From AV40 sp035568175 (GTDB lineage Bacteria > Verrucomicrobiota > Verrucomicrobiia > Chthoniobacterales > UBA10450), in assembly GCA_035568175.1 (NCBI GenBank), contig DATMON010000018.1, positions 248,001 to 312,000 of the forward strand: a DNA stretch of 64,000 nt, given 5' to 3'. Made by a program: the position numbers and the translations under genes. Under the pieces are notes generated by a model. That model did not search any database, had not been told where the DNA came from, and saw nothing but the letters and a program-made list of their open reading frames with translations. Below are positions 32,468 to 42,055 of this stretch, one piece after another (within the stretch, counting starts at the first letter, position 1; every line of letters begins with the position of its first letter).

Positions 32468-33288
32468 GCGTGATTGTTTTTTGACGCGGCAACGACGTAG
32501 GCCGCTTTGGGAATCGCAAACCCGTCGCCTTGCGCGTAAGGCTGGACGGATTTTTCGATCGCTGACTGGATTTTGCGAAGTGCTTCCGGCGTTTGCCGCG
32601 CCAGAAGCCCGGCGGTGCGAACGCCGGCGTTCCGCTCGGCGTCAAAAACAAATCCCGCGCTCGGCACGGTCCATTCAATCTTGTGCACTGTGAAATTCAT
32701 TGATGTGCCATCGAACCCCGCGCGCTCGAGCGCGTTGCGAAATTCGTTTTCGTTCTCAAAGAGATAAAACAGAGGACCCGGCGGAAGATCGACATCCAGG
32801 TTGGCGTGCGCCTGGATCGCGTCGTCCACGAGTTTCACAAACGGGTTTTCCGAAACCTTCGCCCAGGTGGTGAAAGCAAATCTGCCGCCAGGCTTGAGAA
32901 CACGGGCCGCTTCGGCGCAGGCGCGCTCAGGGTCAGCAAGATGAAGAAGCGCAAAGTTCGCGACCACGCGATCGAAGCTGGCGTTCGGAAAAGGAAGATT
33001 TTGAGCGTCGTCGTGGCGGAACTCGATCCGCGGAAACATTTTCTTCGCAATCGCAATCATTTCCGCGGAAAAATCGAGACCGATCGGAATCGCGCCGCGC
33101 TCGGCGGCAGCGGCCGAGACGTAACCGGGACCGCAACCGACATCCAGGATCGACATCTTCCCGGAAATATCCGCCGCATCCAGCAACGGCGGAATGAATT
33201 GGCGGGTCGAGCTCGACCAAACCGAATCGTATTTATTGGCGACTCGCTCCCAACCCTCGTGCTCAAATTCGGTGAAGGCGTCGCTCAT
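32464..33288 (-). CDS. Class I SAM-dependent methyltransferase
   Basis: From the ATG at 33288 the product has 274 residues. Motif I ILDVGCGPGYVSAA, motif II-like IGLDFSAEMI, and the DRVVANFALLHLADP and ARVLKPGGRFAFTTWA regions mark a Methyltransf_11/UbiE-like fold. The substrate is unknown. It is coupled by ATGA overlap to the MBL hydrolase downstream, so the pair may act on the same compound. It is divergent from the cupin-like gene at 33312 with a 23-base gap. Confidence 0.88.
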   Translation of the reverse strand: MSDAFTEFEHEGWERVANKYDSVWSSSTRQFIPPLLDAADISGKMSILDVGCGPGYVSAAAAERGAIPIGLDFSAEMIAIAKKMFPRIEFRHDDAQNLPFPNASFDRVVANFALLHLADPERACAEAARVLKPGGRFAFTTWAKVSENPFVKLVDDAIQAHANLDVDLPPGPLFYLFENENEFRNALERAGFDGTSMNFTVHKIEWTVPSAGFVFDAERNAGVRTAGLLARQTPEALRKIQSAIEKSVQPYAQGDGFAIPKAAYVVAASKNNHA

Positions 33289-33311
33289 TATGAAAGTATT
33301 AAGGATGAAGT

Positions 33312-33881
33312 ATGAATGATAAAGACAAAGACACCGTGACAAAAAAGGAGCGATCGCTGTTGAAGACGTTGGACAAGATTGTGCGATCTGAAAACGTGCG
33401 GGCGCGGATTCTACCGATCGTGGAACGAGTGCGCGCTGAGCTCGCGTGTAAACCAAAGGCATTGATGGCCTGGGAACCGATCGTTTTCGAAACGTTCGGC
33501 GCATTGCCGTCGGCGATCCGCTCAGGCTGGGTCTTTATCCTTCGCGCGGGAACGGACACAGGAGCGGAACGTCATCCCAATAGTCATCAACGCATGATGA
33601 CGTTCGATGGAACTGGCGACATGAAAATCGATGCTATCGGGACGCCGAACAACGTCGAAACGGAATCTGAAATCGCCTGGCGTTCACACATTTTGGTGAG
33701 CGATCCGAGCGCGCCGTTTGAAAAGCGTTGGATTTCAATTCCGCAAAATGTCTGGCATCGCCCGGTGATCGGGAAAAATGCGGACTGGGTAGTGGTTTCG
33801 TTCCACACCGTGGCCGCGGACGGACTAATCGAAGAACGACCGGGTGCGAAACAAATGCTCTACGCGGACACGCACGAATAA
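33312..33881 (+). CDS. Cupin-like protein of unknown function
   Basis: The 189-residue product has a helical N-terminus (KERSLLKTLDKIVRSENVRA) and a cupin-like beta barrel: RAGTDTGAERHPNSHQRMMT, GTGDMKI, WISIPQNVWHRPVI and DWVVVSFHTV. The His-x-x-x-His and WHRP histidines could bind a metal. Placement by pattern. A terminator follows about 70 bases after the stop. The start is 23 bases from the divergent methyltransferase start, so the two probably share a control region. Confidence 0.65.
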   Translation: MNDKDKDTVTKKERSLLKTLDKIVRSENVRARILPIVERVRAELACKPKALMAWEPIVFETFGALPSAIRSGWVFILRAGTDTGAERHPNSHQRMMTFDGTGDMKIDAIGTPNNVETESEIAWRSHILVSDPSAPFEKRWISIPQNVWHRPVIGKNADWVVVSFHTVAADGLIEERPGAKQMLYADTHE

Positions 33882-33948
33882 CGCGAGCCAACGTCCGGGG
33901 TTGCGAGCCGGCAATCGTCCGCCCGCCCGCCGCGATAATCAGATCGAA

Positions 33949-34542
33949 TTAAACCGTGGCGGCGTCGCCCGGTTTTTTTATCAGCAACCCGGCGACGATT
34001 CCGATCAAGAGGAAGCCGATGACCTGAATTATCATTTGGCCGAGCGTGAAATCCTTGGGGAACCCGTACCAGTTGGCGTAGGGCACGTTGGTCGTGATGG
34101 CGGCCAGGATTCCGGCAGTGAAAACGAAGCCAACCTTCCCGCCGAAGCCACGAATCCCCGTTTGGGCGAGGAGAAAAACGGCCAGGAGTGCCTCCGCAAC
34201 GTCAGTCCCGGCCTCGATGATCAATCTTTTGGGAAAGTTGAATATGCGCTTCGGGCGATAAATCAGGATGCCGGCGGCGCCCGCAGCCATTTGTTCTTCC
34301 GCCTTTTTCATCGCCGCTTTTTTTTGCTCTCCGGTCGCGCCAGGGGTGAGACCTCCGCTCGGAAAAATATAGAACCCGCTATTGTCAGCGAGATTCGTTT
34401 GGAGCGCGCTCGTGATCGTGTCTTCGTTCGGGAGGATGTGGACTCCCATTTCGCCGAGCGGCAGTAGATCGTGCGCAACGAAGTTCCAAATAAACATGAC
34501 AACACCACCCAAAATACCCGCGAAAAGAATGCGTGTGCTCAT
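33949..34542 (-). CDS. Membrane protein of unknown function
   Basis: This 197-residue product has a first transmembrane helix (ILFAGILGGVVMFIWNFVAH), an extracytoplasmic loop, and three or four more helices in the C-terminal half (EALLAVFLLAQTGI, VGFVFTAGILAAITT, MIIQVIGFLLIGIVAGLL). No domain is recognised. The last codons overlap the terminator for the convergent cupin gene. Confidence 0.7.
   Translation of the reverse strand: MSTRILFAGILGGVVMFIWNFVAHDLLPLGEMGVHILPNEDTITSALQTNLADNSGFYIFPSGGLTPGATGEQKKAAMKKAEEQMAAGAAGILIYRPKRIFNFPKRLIIEAGTDVAEALLAVFLLAQTGIRGFGGKVGFVFTAGILAAITTNVPYANWYGFPKDFTLGQMIIQVIGFLLIGIVAGLLIKKPGDAATV
33951..33979 (+). terminator. Rho-independent terminator after the cupin-like gene
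   Basis: The stem AAACCG-(T)-GGCG (33951-33961) pairs with CGCCCGGTTT (33966-33975) around a GCGT loop, followed by TTTT (33976-33979). It serves plus-strand transcription from 33312-33881 and lies inside the last codons of the minus-strand membrane protein. Confidence 0.75.
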
Positions 34543-34658
34543 GGCACCAATTACAAACGTGAAATTGTAAATTAGAAAGGCAAAAACCGGCGATTTTAGT
34601 GCTTGCTCTATCCCACCCGGATCGACATTCTCGACCTTCGTTAAGCTTAACCAATCCT

Positions 34659-34925
34659 ATGAAAACACCTGTTTTGTCTTTGATCACCGCGCTGGCGATC
34701 GCCGCGTTCTTTGGCTGTCAGTCACAGAAGAAAGAAGAGACTGCTGCGTCCACGGGAACGACGACCCATGCAACGTCGACCACGGCCAAGAAGTCTTCGA
34801 CCACAAAGAAGACTTCGGCGTCGACCGAAGCGTCGCCATCTGCGTCGCCAAAGAAGACCGCGAAGAAGAAGCCCGCAGCTGAGGAATCAGCCTCTCCTTC
34901 TGCTTCGCCTTCTGCGACCCCGTAA
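34659..34925 (+). CDS. Ser/Thr/Lys-rich lipoprotein
   Basis: The ATG at 34659 gives 88 residues: a signal with lipobox AFFGC, then a low-complexity tail of Thr, Ser, Lys, Ala and Pro (KTSASTEASPSASPKKTAKK). The tail has no fold and would be a flexible linker or spacer at the cell surface. The function is unknown. It is convergent with the iscA/erpA-type gene. Confidence 0.65.
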   Translation: MKTPVLSLITALAIAAFFGCQSQKKEETAASTGTTTHATSTTAKKSSTTKKTSASTEASPSASPKKTAKKKPAAEESASPSASPSATP

Positions 34926-34964
34926 GCGAACGCTTAAAGGAGAATTAAAAAGGCGGACGAGAAG

Positions 34965-35336
34965 TCACACCGCGAAGCTTTCGCCGCACGAACAGTGCGC
35001 GACCGCGTTCGGGTTGGTGACTTTGAATCCGCCTTTTTGCAGGTCCTCGCTGTAATCGAGGACTGAGCCGCTAACAAAGAGCGCGCTTTTCGGATCGACC
35101 ACGATGCGAACACTCGAGGTCGGGACGAGAATGTCGCGCTCTTTTGGTCCATCGACCAGATCCATCGCGTATTGCAGACCCGAGCAACCGCCGCCGACCA
35201 CGGCCAGGCGCAGCGCGCCGTTTGGATTTCCCTTCTGCTCCAGCAACGACGCCAGTTTGTTGGCTGCCTTGTCCGTGACCTTGATCAGGCGCTCATTGCC
35301 GACCTTGTAATTAGGAGTCGCTGTTTCAGTACTCAT
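34965..35336 (-). CDS. A-type iron-sulfur carrier (ErpA/IscA family)
   Basis: This 123-residue A-type carrier has the three conserved cysteines that hold the cluster: GGGCSGLQY (Cys51) and HCSCGESF (Cys115, Cys117). ITDKAANKL-like and SALFVSGSVLDYSEDLQ segments complete the HesB/IscA fold. It passes Fe-S clusters to apo-enzymes. ErpA and IscA are not separable by eye. It starts one base after the stop of dusB, so they share a transcript. Confidence 0.92.
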   Translation of the reverse strand: MSTETATPNYKVGNERLIKVTDKAANKLASLLEQKGNPNGALRLAVVGGGCSGLQYAMDLVDGPKERDILVPTSSVRIVVDPKSALFVSGSVLDYSEDLQKGGFKVTNPNAVAHCSCGESFAV

Positions 35337-35337
35337 T

Positions 35338-36372
35338 CTAAAGATGAATCAGGAAGTCAGGAGAACAGGAATTTGAATTCTGATTTCCCCTTCGTTCCTG
35401 CTTTGTGGAAAAGATGTTCTCTTCGGCGATTCTCTTAACGTCGGCCAGGGTCGAGACTTGGGAGAATTTCTCCCGCAACCGTTTTGCCTCCGGCATCGAT
35501 TTCGAATAAGTCATCAGCCGAGCCCGCATCGATCGGATGGCGGGTTCCTCCGCGCCCCACTCGGAAACCATCAGTTCGCAATGCCGTAAAATTAATTTCC
35601 AACGCTCATCTAAAGTTGGTGGATCGACAATCTCACCGGTGGCGAAGTACGCTTTCGTGTCGCGAAAAATCCAGGGCGTGCTCATAGCCGCGCGACCGAT
35701 CATCGCGCCGGCAATTCCAGTTTCAGCCCGCCGCTTGGCGACATCGTTGGCGCTCCCCAGATCGCCGTTGCCGATTACCGGAATCGAAACCGCGGTTGCA
35801 ACTTCGCCGATCACGTTCCAATCGGCCGCGCCGGAATAACCTTGGGCGCGCGTTCGACCGTGCACGGTCAGCGCGGCGATCCCAGCGTCTGCCAGAATTT
35901 TCGCGACCTGAGGCGCGTTAACCGAGTCTGCATCCCACCCAATTCGGATCTTTGCCGTCGTTGGGAGCGGTGCAATCGCGTGCACGACCGCGCTTGCGAC
36001 ATTCGCGAGGGTTGGACAATCCTTCAGCAATGCCGAGCCGCCGTTTTTGCAGACGACTTTGTTAACGGGGCAGCCAAAATTTAGATCGACGAAGTCCGGT
36101 TGCACCCAATCGACGACCTGCTTGGCGGCTTCCGCCATATGCTCCGCATTAGCCCCGAAAAGTTGAACGCCGACCGGCCGCTCGATTTCATCGAAGTCGA
36201 GATATTCGCGGGTGCGCTCGTTCCGGCGAAAGATTCCTTCCGCCGAAACAAACTCGGTCGTGAGAACATCGGCGCCGTACTGCTTACAGAGCTGGCGAAA
36301 AATCTTGTCCGAGACCCCGGCCATCGGCGCGAGATAGAGCGGAAAACGATTTTGAAACCAGGGCAGACTCAT
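35338..36372 (-). CDS. dusB: tRNA-dihydrouridine synthase
   Basis: From the ATG at 36372 (344 residues) the product is a flavin-dependent Dus enzyme: LAPMAGVSDKIFRQLCKQYG, VQLFGANAEHMAEAA, VDLNFGCPVNKVVCKNGGSA (catalytic Cys in GCP), TVHGRTRAQGYSG, IPVIGNGDLGS and GAMIGRAAMSTPWIF. These mark the DusB group, which reduces uridines in the tRNA D-loop with NADPH. It is the third gene of a minus-strand series with an lptF/G-like gene and a hypothetical, and it is followed directly by the iscA/erpA-type gene. Confidence 0.92.
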   Translation of the reverse strand: MSLPWFQNRFPLYLAPMAGVSDKIFRQLCKQYGADVLTTEFVSAEGIFRRNERTREYLDFDEIERPVGVQLFGANAEHMAEAAKQVVDWVQPDFVDLNFGCPVNKVVCKNGGSALLKDCPTLANVASAVVHAIAPLPTTAKIRIGWDADSVNAPQVAKILADAGIAALTVHGRTRAQGYSGAADWNVIGEVATAVSIPVIGNGDLGSANDVAKRRAETGIAGAMIGRAAMSTPWIFRDTKAYFATGEIVDPPTLDERWKLILRHCELMVSEWGAEEPAIRSMRARLMTYSKSMPEAKRLREKFSQVSTLADVKRIAEENIFSTKQERRGNQNSNSCSPDFLIHL

Positions 36373-36486
36373 TTTGGTAGTCGCTATTTTCTCACAAGAT
36401 TGGCGATGTCGCATCCGATTCGGATCTTCCTCTCAGCGCTCCACCCAGTCGCGATCCCAGCCCAGAGGATCAAGGTGAGGGTGAAG

Positions 36487-36990
36487 CTATGCCGCGCTCC
36501 TCAATAATTGCGCGACTTCGTTTTGCACGTTCTCGAGTTCGTCGAGACGCAAACCGGGGTCCGGGACGATGAACGCGTCGCCGGTCGCGCCGTGCTCATA
36601 TATTAAGATGCGGCCCTTCTCGGCATTTTCGGTTTTGATTTGCTTGAGGACGCGTTTCCGCTCGAGCATCGCCGCCAACACGTAACAGGCATTGGCCGGC
36701 GGATTTTCCGACGCAATCAGGCGCCGAAAAAGCTGCTCGGCGTTTTCTTTTGCCAGCGTTTCGGGGGCAGACTCCGGCAGCGGCTCATAGCGGGTCTTCC
36801 AAAATGAAAACGGCTGAATGTTTTCATTTCGGTTTTTCCAAGCTTCCTCACTTAAATCTTCCCGGCGAAAACCATCTGCGTCGCGAAAAAGCAAAGTGTA
36901 AAAATATTCTCCCGATTCGAACGGCCGTTGGGTCGCGGCGCAGGCGTCGGCGCGGTGCTTGATTGCCCAGTCGTTCGGCAACGGATTCAT
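36487..36990 (-). CDS. Hypothetical protein coupled to the LptF/G permease
   Basis: The 167-residue product starts at the ATG at 36990 (MNPLPNDWAIKHRADACAAT). The Cys and the following ESGEYFYTLLFRDADGFRRE suggest a small metal- or zinc-ribbon-like start. A helical C-terminus (VLAAMLERKRVLKQI, LRLDELENVQNEVAQLL) follows. The function is unknown, but the combination with an LptF/G-type permease is reasonable for a conserved membrane-biogenesis operon. It overlaps the permease stop by four bases (ATGA). The longer upstream frame is antisense-free shadow of the permease and not part of the gene. Confidence 0.7.
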   Translation of the reverse strand: MNPLPNDWAIKHRADACAATQRPFESGEYFYTLLFRDADGFRREDLSEEAWKNRNENIQPFSFWKTRYEPLPESAPETLAKENAEQLFRRLIASENPPANACYVLAAMLERKRVLKQIKTENAEKGRILIYEHGATGDAFIVPDPGLRLDELENVQNEVAQLLRSAA

Positions 36991-38147
36991 CGGGCGAATA
37001 TACGCCGCGCCCCGGCCAGTTGAAAGCGCAGCCCTTCGCGATTGGTCGCGCGCAGGTAAAGCAGGTAAAGGCCGATCACGGAGAAAATAAGATTCGGCGT
37101 CCAGGCCGCAACCAACGGCGAGATCCGGTCGCCTTCGCCGAGCGCGAGAAAAAGATGCGTCAGGAAGTTCATTGAGAAAACGAGGATGACCGCGCTCGCC
37201 ACACTCGCGAGAACTCCGCGGCGTGAATAACCGATGCCGAGCGGCGCCGCGATGCAGACCACGACCAAACATGTCCACGGGAGGGCGAGGCGATATTGGA
37301 GATGAGTGCGAAACGGCGCCAGCAACGTCACCGGAAAATCGGAATTGAAATGAAGATACTGGCGCAGTTCCGGGAAACTGAGGTATTCGGCCCGGACATT
37401 GGCGCTGCCGAGGCGAAACGGTGTTTCGCTCCAATGTTCGATCGTGAGCGAGGGATACATTTTTTCGTCGGCGATGTTTCCGGCGGGGTCGTAGTGGACC
37501 ACTTTCACTTCCGCGAGCTCCCACGTTTTTGTTTCAGGATGATACGTCGCGCGCGCAGCTAGATAATTTGCGACGATGTTATCGTGCTCGTCTTGTTGCA
37601 ACACCTGCACATTATTGAAAAGATCGTGCCCCGGGCGAAACGTCTGGATAAACCAGGTCCGCGAGTCCGTGCGATTGCGAAAAATCTGGCCTTGCACGGT
37701 GAATTGGTGCGAGTGCGCCGTAGCGATGAAATTTTTCTTGGCCATCTCGGCGTGCGGCGCGAGCGAGTAGTTGAGCGCGAGACTGGCCGCAACGGTGAGC
37801 AGACCCATCCCGATCAGCGGTGCGAGCACGCGCGGGATGCTCACCCCGGCGGTCAACATTGAGACAATTTCATTCGAGCGCGACATCCGGCCGAGCACAA
37901 AAAGCAGGGCCAACAGCAAGGCGACCGGCAGGAGAATGACAAAAACCTCCGGTACTTGCGTAGCGTAATAGCGAACAGTCAGTATGAACCCGAAATGTTC
38001 GTCGATGAAGGTCGAAATGTTGTCGCTCACATCGAAGATGAGCCAGACGGAGAGAAAGCCGGCGATGCAGTAAAGATAGACCTGCAAAAAATTGCGAATG
38101 ACGTAGCGGTCGAGGAGGCGCATCGGCAGTAAGTAACTGAAGCTCAT
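36987..38147 (-). CDS. LptF/LptG-family permease
   Basis: This 386-residue protein is a YjgP/YjgQ-type permease: three N-terminal helices beginning LLDRYVIRNFLQVYLYCIAG, the family motif GRMSRSNEIVSMLTAGVS, a large periplasmic domain (about residues 125-290) and three C-terminal helices. LptF and LptG form the membrane part of the lipopolysaccharide export complex that pulls LPS across to the outer membrane. F and G cannot be separated by eye. It is the first gene of the minus-strand series ending in the iscA/erpA-type gene. Confidence 0.9.
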   Translation of the reverse strand: MSFSYLLPMRLLDRYVIRNFLQVYLYCIAGFLSVWLIFDVSDNISTFIDEHFGFILTVRYYATQVPEVFVILLPVALLLALLFVLGRMSRSNEIVSMLTAGVSIPRVLAPLIGMGLLTVAASLALNYSLAPHAEMAKKNFIATAHSHQFTVQGQIFRNRTDSRTWFIQTFRPGHDLFNNVQVLQQDEHDNIVANYLAARATYHPETKTWELAEVKVVHYDPAGNIADEKMYPSLTIEHWSETPFRLGSANVRAEYLSFPELRQYLHFNSDFPVTLLAPFRTHLQYRLALPWTCLVVVCIAAPLGIGYSRRGVLASVASAVILVFSMNFLTHLFLALGEGDRISPLVAAWTPNLIFSVIGLYLLYLRATNREGLRFQLAGARRIFAR

Positions 38148-38332
38148 TCTAGCTTACTGCAACCGGCTGGAGATTGCACTGCCGTGCCGATGCGAAGCAC
38201 CAAATCCCAGGCGCCAGGCTCCAAACAAACCGCAATCTTCAAAGCTCCAATACTCCGCTTTCTCAGCTATTGTGATTTGATGGTTGAAGCTTCCTTGGGA
38301 TTTGGGTTTTGGCGTTTGGTGTTTCGGCGGCG

Positions 38333-40315
38333 ATGATCGCTCTCAAAGATAATCTCGGTACCGACTTTGTGGAGCGGGTGCGCTCGATCTTCGCCGCCGA
38401 CGGTCTGCTTTCAAAGGCGAAAAATTTTGAATTCCGCCCGCAACAACAGGAAATGGCGGTGGCGGTGGCGCGGGCGCTGGAGGAGGATCGACATCTCGTG
38501 GTCGAGGCCGGCACCGGCGTCGGCAAATCGCTGGCTTATCTCGTTCCGTCGATTCTGTTCGCGCTCGAGCAACACAAAAAAGCGATCATTTCGACGCACA
38601 CCATCAATCTTCAGGAACAACTCCTCCATAAAGACATTCCGATTCTGAAAAAAACGTTGCCGGTCGAGTTTGAGGCGGCGCTCATGAAAGGCCGGCAAAA
38701 TTATCTTTGCCCGCGCCGGCTCGAGCGCGCCTTGCAAAGCTCGAAGGAGCTGTTCACCGGACCCGAGGAAACTGAGCTGACTCGGATCGCGGAATGGGCG
38801 AGCACGACCCGCGACGGTTCGCTCAGCGATTTGTCGATCGAGCCCGACCCGAAAGTTTGGGCGCAGGTGTGCAGCGAAGCGCACATCTGCACCCAAAAAA
38901 CGTGCGGCCAGAATCCGCGCTGTTTTTATCAGCAGGCCCGCAAACGCTTGCTCGCGGCCGACCTGATTGTGCTTAATCACACCTTGCTCTTCATGTTGCT
39001 CGGCAGCCCGGCCGAACAGGAGGAACGCGAGAGCGGTTTTCTTTTTCCAAACGACTTCATCATTTTCGACGAAGCCCACACCGTCGAACAAGTCGCGTCG
39101 AAGCAGATCGGCATCGGCGTTTCGCAATACGGGCTGAGATCGACCATCCAACGGCTCTACAATGCGCGGACCCGGAAAGGACTCTTTACCGTCATGCGCG
39201 ATGCCGCCGGTGTCCGGCTCGCGGCCGAGTTGATCGACGACGTGGAAAAATTCTTCGATGCGGTCGAATCAAAATCCGATTTTCGGAAAGGCCGCGAGTT
39301 TCGCGTGCGCGATGTCGATCTTGTCCCGGACACCATCACCGGCCGGCTGGTCGCGCTCCAGGCGCGCATCGCCGAAGTGGTGAAACGCGGCGATGACGAG
39401 ATTCTGAAAGCTGAGCTGCAGGAATTCGCGCGCCGGATTCGCGATGCGCGTGACGGGATCGCAATTTTCCTCGAGCAAAGCGCGCCCCAACATGTTTACT
39501 GGGTCGAGCGCACCGGCAAGACGGCGCAATTTCTTTCGCTCAACGCCGCGCCGATTGATCTCGCGCCGGTCCTGCGGCGGATGATCTTCCGGGACAATTG
39601 CTGCAGCGTCATGACGAGCGCGACGCTCGCCGTTGGGCGTGAGGACCTCGCTTACTTCCGCGAGCGCATCGGCGCGACTGAGGCCGAACCGCTGCAGCTC
39701 GGCAGCCCGTTCGATTTTCAGAAGCAGATGAAAATTTTCGTCGTGAAAAAAATGCCCGACCCGCGCGACGCCACTTATCAGAAAGAGCTGGAACGCTGGA
39801 TTGCGCACTTCGTCGAGAAAACCGACGGGAGCGCCTTCGTTCTTTTCACCAGCTACCGCGACATGCAGCAAGTGGCCGGGGAAATGCAGAATTTTTTTGC
39901 GAAGACCAAAATGAATCTTCTCGTGCAGGGTGGGGGCGCGCCGCGCGGCAAACTTCTGGAACAATTTAAGACCACGCCGCGCAGTGTCCTCTTCGGGACC
40001 GACAGTTTTTGGGGCGGAGTCGATGTTCCAGGCGAAGCGCTTTCCAACGTGATCATCACCCGATTGCCATTCGCGGTTCCGGACACGCCGCTGATCGAAG
40101 CCAAGCTGGAGCTAGTTCAGGAGCGCGGCGGTGACGCCTTCACCGAATATTCGTTGCCGGAAGCGATCCTGAAACTTCGACAAGGCGTTGGCCGTTTGAT
40201 CCGGACCAAGACCGACCGCGGCATCGTGGTGATTTTGGATAACCGGATCGTAACCAAACCTTACGGCCGCTCCTTTATGCAAGCGCTGCCCAAGTGCCCG
40301 GTGGAAATTGTCTAA
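38333..40315 (+). CDS. DinG-family ATP-dependent DNA helicase
   Basis: From the ATG at 38333 the product has 660 residues. It has a superfamily 2 iron-sulfur (Rad3/XPD-like) helicase layout: Walker A VEAGTGVGKS (Lys65), ISTHTINLQEQL, four Cys for the 4Fe-4S cluster (YLCPRRLERA ... CTQKTCGQNPRCF), DEAH at 246-249, MTSATL, and the C-terminal SFWGGVDVPGEAL and LRQGVGRLIRTKTDRG motifs. DinG enzymes unwind DNA 5'-3', including D-loops and R-loops. The stop overlaps the convergent antiporter stop by four bases. The leader (38190-38330) has repeats related to gggatttgggttttgg. Confidence 0.92.
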   Translation: MIALKDNLGTDFVERVRSIFAADGLLSKAKNFEFRPQQQEMAVAVARALEEDRHLVVEAGTGVGKSLAYLVPSILFALEQHKKAIISTHTINLQEQLLHKDIPILKKTLPVEFEAALMKGRQNYLCPRRLERALQSSKELFTGPEETELTRIAEWASTTRDGSLSDLSIEPDPKVWAQVCSEAHICTQKTCGQNPRCFYQQARKRLLAADLIVLNHTLLFMLLGSPAEQEERESGFLFPNDFIIFDEAHTVEQVASKQIGIGVSQYGLRSTIQRLYNARTRKGLFTVMRDAAGVRLAAELIDDVEKFFDAVESKSDFRKGREFRVRDVDLVPDTITGRLVALQARIAEVVKRGDDEILKAELQEFARRIRDARDGIAIFLEQSAPQHVYWVERTGKTAQFLSLNAAPIDLAPVLRRMIFRDNCCSVMTSATLAVGREDLAYFRERIGATEAEPLQLGSPFDFQKQMKIFVVKKMPDPRDATYQKELERWIAHFVEKTDGSAFVLFTSYRDMQQVAGEMQNFFAKTKMNLLVQGGGAPRGKLLEQFKTTPRSVLFGTDSFWGGVDVPGEALSNVIITRLPFAVPDTPLIEAKLELVQERGGDAFTEYSLPEAILKLRQGVGRLIRTKTDRGIVVILDNRIVTKPYGRSFMQALPKCPVEIV

Positions 40316-41787
40316 GAAGGCGAGGGCGCGCCAATATCGTCCTGTCGTGGCGTCAGATGCGTGAAGAGGGGCGTGGCCATGAGTGTCGTCGCGATCGCCA
40401 TGATCACCATGATCGTAAATAGAAGCGGCGTGATGATCCCCAGGTGCAGACCGATTGTCAGCAACACCAGCTCCATCAGTCCGCGCGCATTCATCAAAAC
40501 GCCGATCGCGCCGGCGCTGCGCCACGACATTCCGGTCGCGCGCCCGGCGGCGACGCAGCCGCCAATTTTGCTGACGACGGCGACGCCAATAATCGCGCCG
40601 CAGGCGAGCCAGTTCGACAGTGTCGCGATCGACGCCACGTTCGCGCGCAACCCGGCATAAGCGAAGAACAACGGCAGAAGCAAGATCGACAATAGATCGT
40701 CGAGACGATGGCGAATCGTCTCGTTGACCCGACCGTTGTGCGGCATGATTAGCCCGGCAACGAATGCTCCGAAGATCGCGTGGAGGTTCAGCAGCTCAGT
40801 GGTGACGGCCGACGCGAGCACAACCAGCAGTACGATCCCGAGCTGGTTCTGGGTCAGCGCGTCCGATTCGTTGTTTGCGCGCCCATGGCAGATCATTTTC
40901 AGAAATGGCCGGACAACCACGATCATGAGCAAGAGATAAAGCGTAATGCCCGCCATCATCTGTCCGATGGCGGCGAGGCTCATCGCATTCCCCCGCGCCA
41001 GCGAGATCACGAACGCGAGAATGACCCAGGCCGAGACATCGGCCGTGGCCGCGCAGCCGAGTACCATCGAATGAAACCCGGAATTTTTGTTAGCTGAATC
41101 CCGCAATATCCGGGCAAGAACAGGAAAAGCCGTGACGCTCATCGCGCATCCAAGAAAAAGCGCGAAGGTGTGGAACGGGATTCCGGCCACCGCGAAGTCG
41201 CGGTAGAAAAAGAGCGCGAGTGCGCCTCCGGCGAACATGGGAACGGCGATGCTGGCGTGGCTGATCACAAACGATTGCCGGCTTTGCCGGATCATTTCCC
41301 GGACGTTCAACTCGAGCCCGATCAGAAACATGAACAGCACAATGCCAGTCTGGCTGAGCGCATTCAGTGGCCGAATCATGCCGGGTGGAAAGAGCCATTC
41401 GTAACCGCCCGGCGCCACCGCCCCGAGCAAAGACGGGCCAAGGATCAAACCGGCCAACATTTCGCCAACCACCCTGGGCTGGCCGAGTTTTCGCAGTGCG
41501 CTGCCGAGCAGGCGGGCGGTCGCGATAATGATAATGATCTGCGTCAAAAAAAGTGAGGTCTGAAAACTCACGCGTGGACCCCGGTCGACCGCTTTGGCCA
41601 CTGGATTTATCGGGCCCGGCAGATCGTGGCCGGCATGAAGGACCCAGAGGAGACCGGCGGCGGGCAGGAGGACAAAGGTCGCGTAGGCCGCTGCTGTCCG
41701 CAGAAATGGGAATGCGCGAGTTCCTCGGGCGCCGATGATGGTCGGGCTCGCATATCTTGGGATGGCCGGCGTGATCGCGCCATTCAT
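40312..41787 (-). CDS. CPA2-type cation:proton antiporter (Kef/Nap family)
   Basis: The 491-residue membrane protein has about twelve transmembrane segments. After a 90-residue N-terminal extension comes GQPRVVGEMLAGLILGPSLL, then LSQTGIVLFMFLIGLELNVR, MSVTAFPVLARIL and CAATADVSAWVILAFV, the conserved Na+/H+ exchanger-2 family order (Asp in the TADVSA motif). The ion (K+ or Na+) is not determined. No TrkA-N domain is present, so it is unlike the full Kef channels. It is convergent with the helicase gene. Confidence 0.9.
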   Translation of the reverse strand: MNGAITPAIPRYASPTIIGARGTRAFPFLRTAAAYATFVLLPAAGLLWVLHAGHDLPGPINPVAKAVDRGPRVSFQTSLFLTQIIIIIATARLLGSALRKLGQPRVVGEMLAGLILGPSLLGAVAPGGYEWLFPPGMIRPLNALSQTGIVLFMFLIGLELNVREMIRQSRQSFVISHASIAVPMFAGGALALFFYRDFAVAGIPFHTFALFLGCAMSVTAFPVLARILRDSANKNSGFHSMVLGCAATADVSAWVILAFVISLARGNAMSLAAIGQMMAGITLYLLLMIVVVRPFLKMICHGRANNESDALTQNQLGIVLLVVLASAVTTELLNLHAIFGAFVAGLIMPHNGRVNETIRHRLDDLLSILLLPLFFAYAGLRANVASIATLSNWLACGAIIGVAVVSKIGGCVAAGRATGMSWRSAGAIGVLMNARGLMELVLLTIGLHLGIITPLLFTIMVIMAIATTLMATPLFTHLTPRQDDIGAPSPS

Positions 41788-42055
41788 TATAGAAGGCGAG
41801 TCATAGCAGGAACAAAGCCGCCGGGCGGATGAGCGCGATTGAAGTCCCCCGGAGCGGGTGACGAAGGGGACTTACGCGCTAGTGAATGTCGTCTGCGATC
41901 CGACGAGGACTTTCGGAGTTTAGATACGGCAACAATCTCGCCAATGCTCTCGCGCGGCGTCAGCTCCGATTGCGGCTTCGTGCTCGTTGCTCTTCACTGT
42001 TTTTCATTTCAGTTTTCAGCTTTTCAAGGCTTCGGAATAATTTTACTTAGGATGC

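Noticed and set aside
36991..37524. N-terminal extension of the hypothetical protein at 36487
   Set aside because: The extra 178 codons are a shadow of the LptF/G gene in another frame; the ATGA overlap at 36990 marks the real start.
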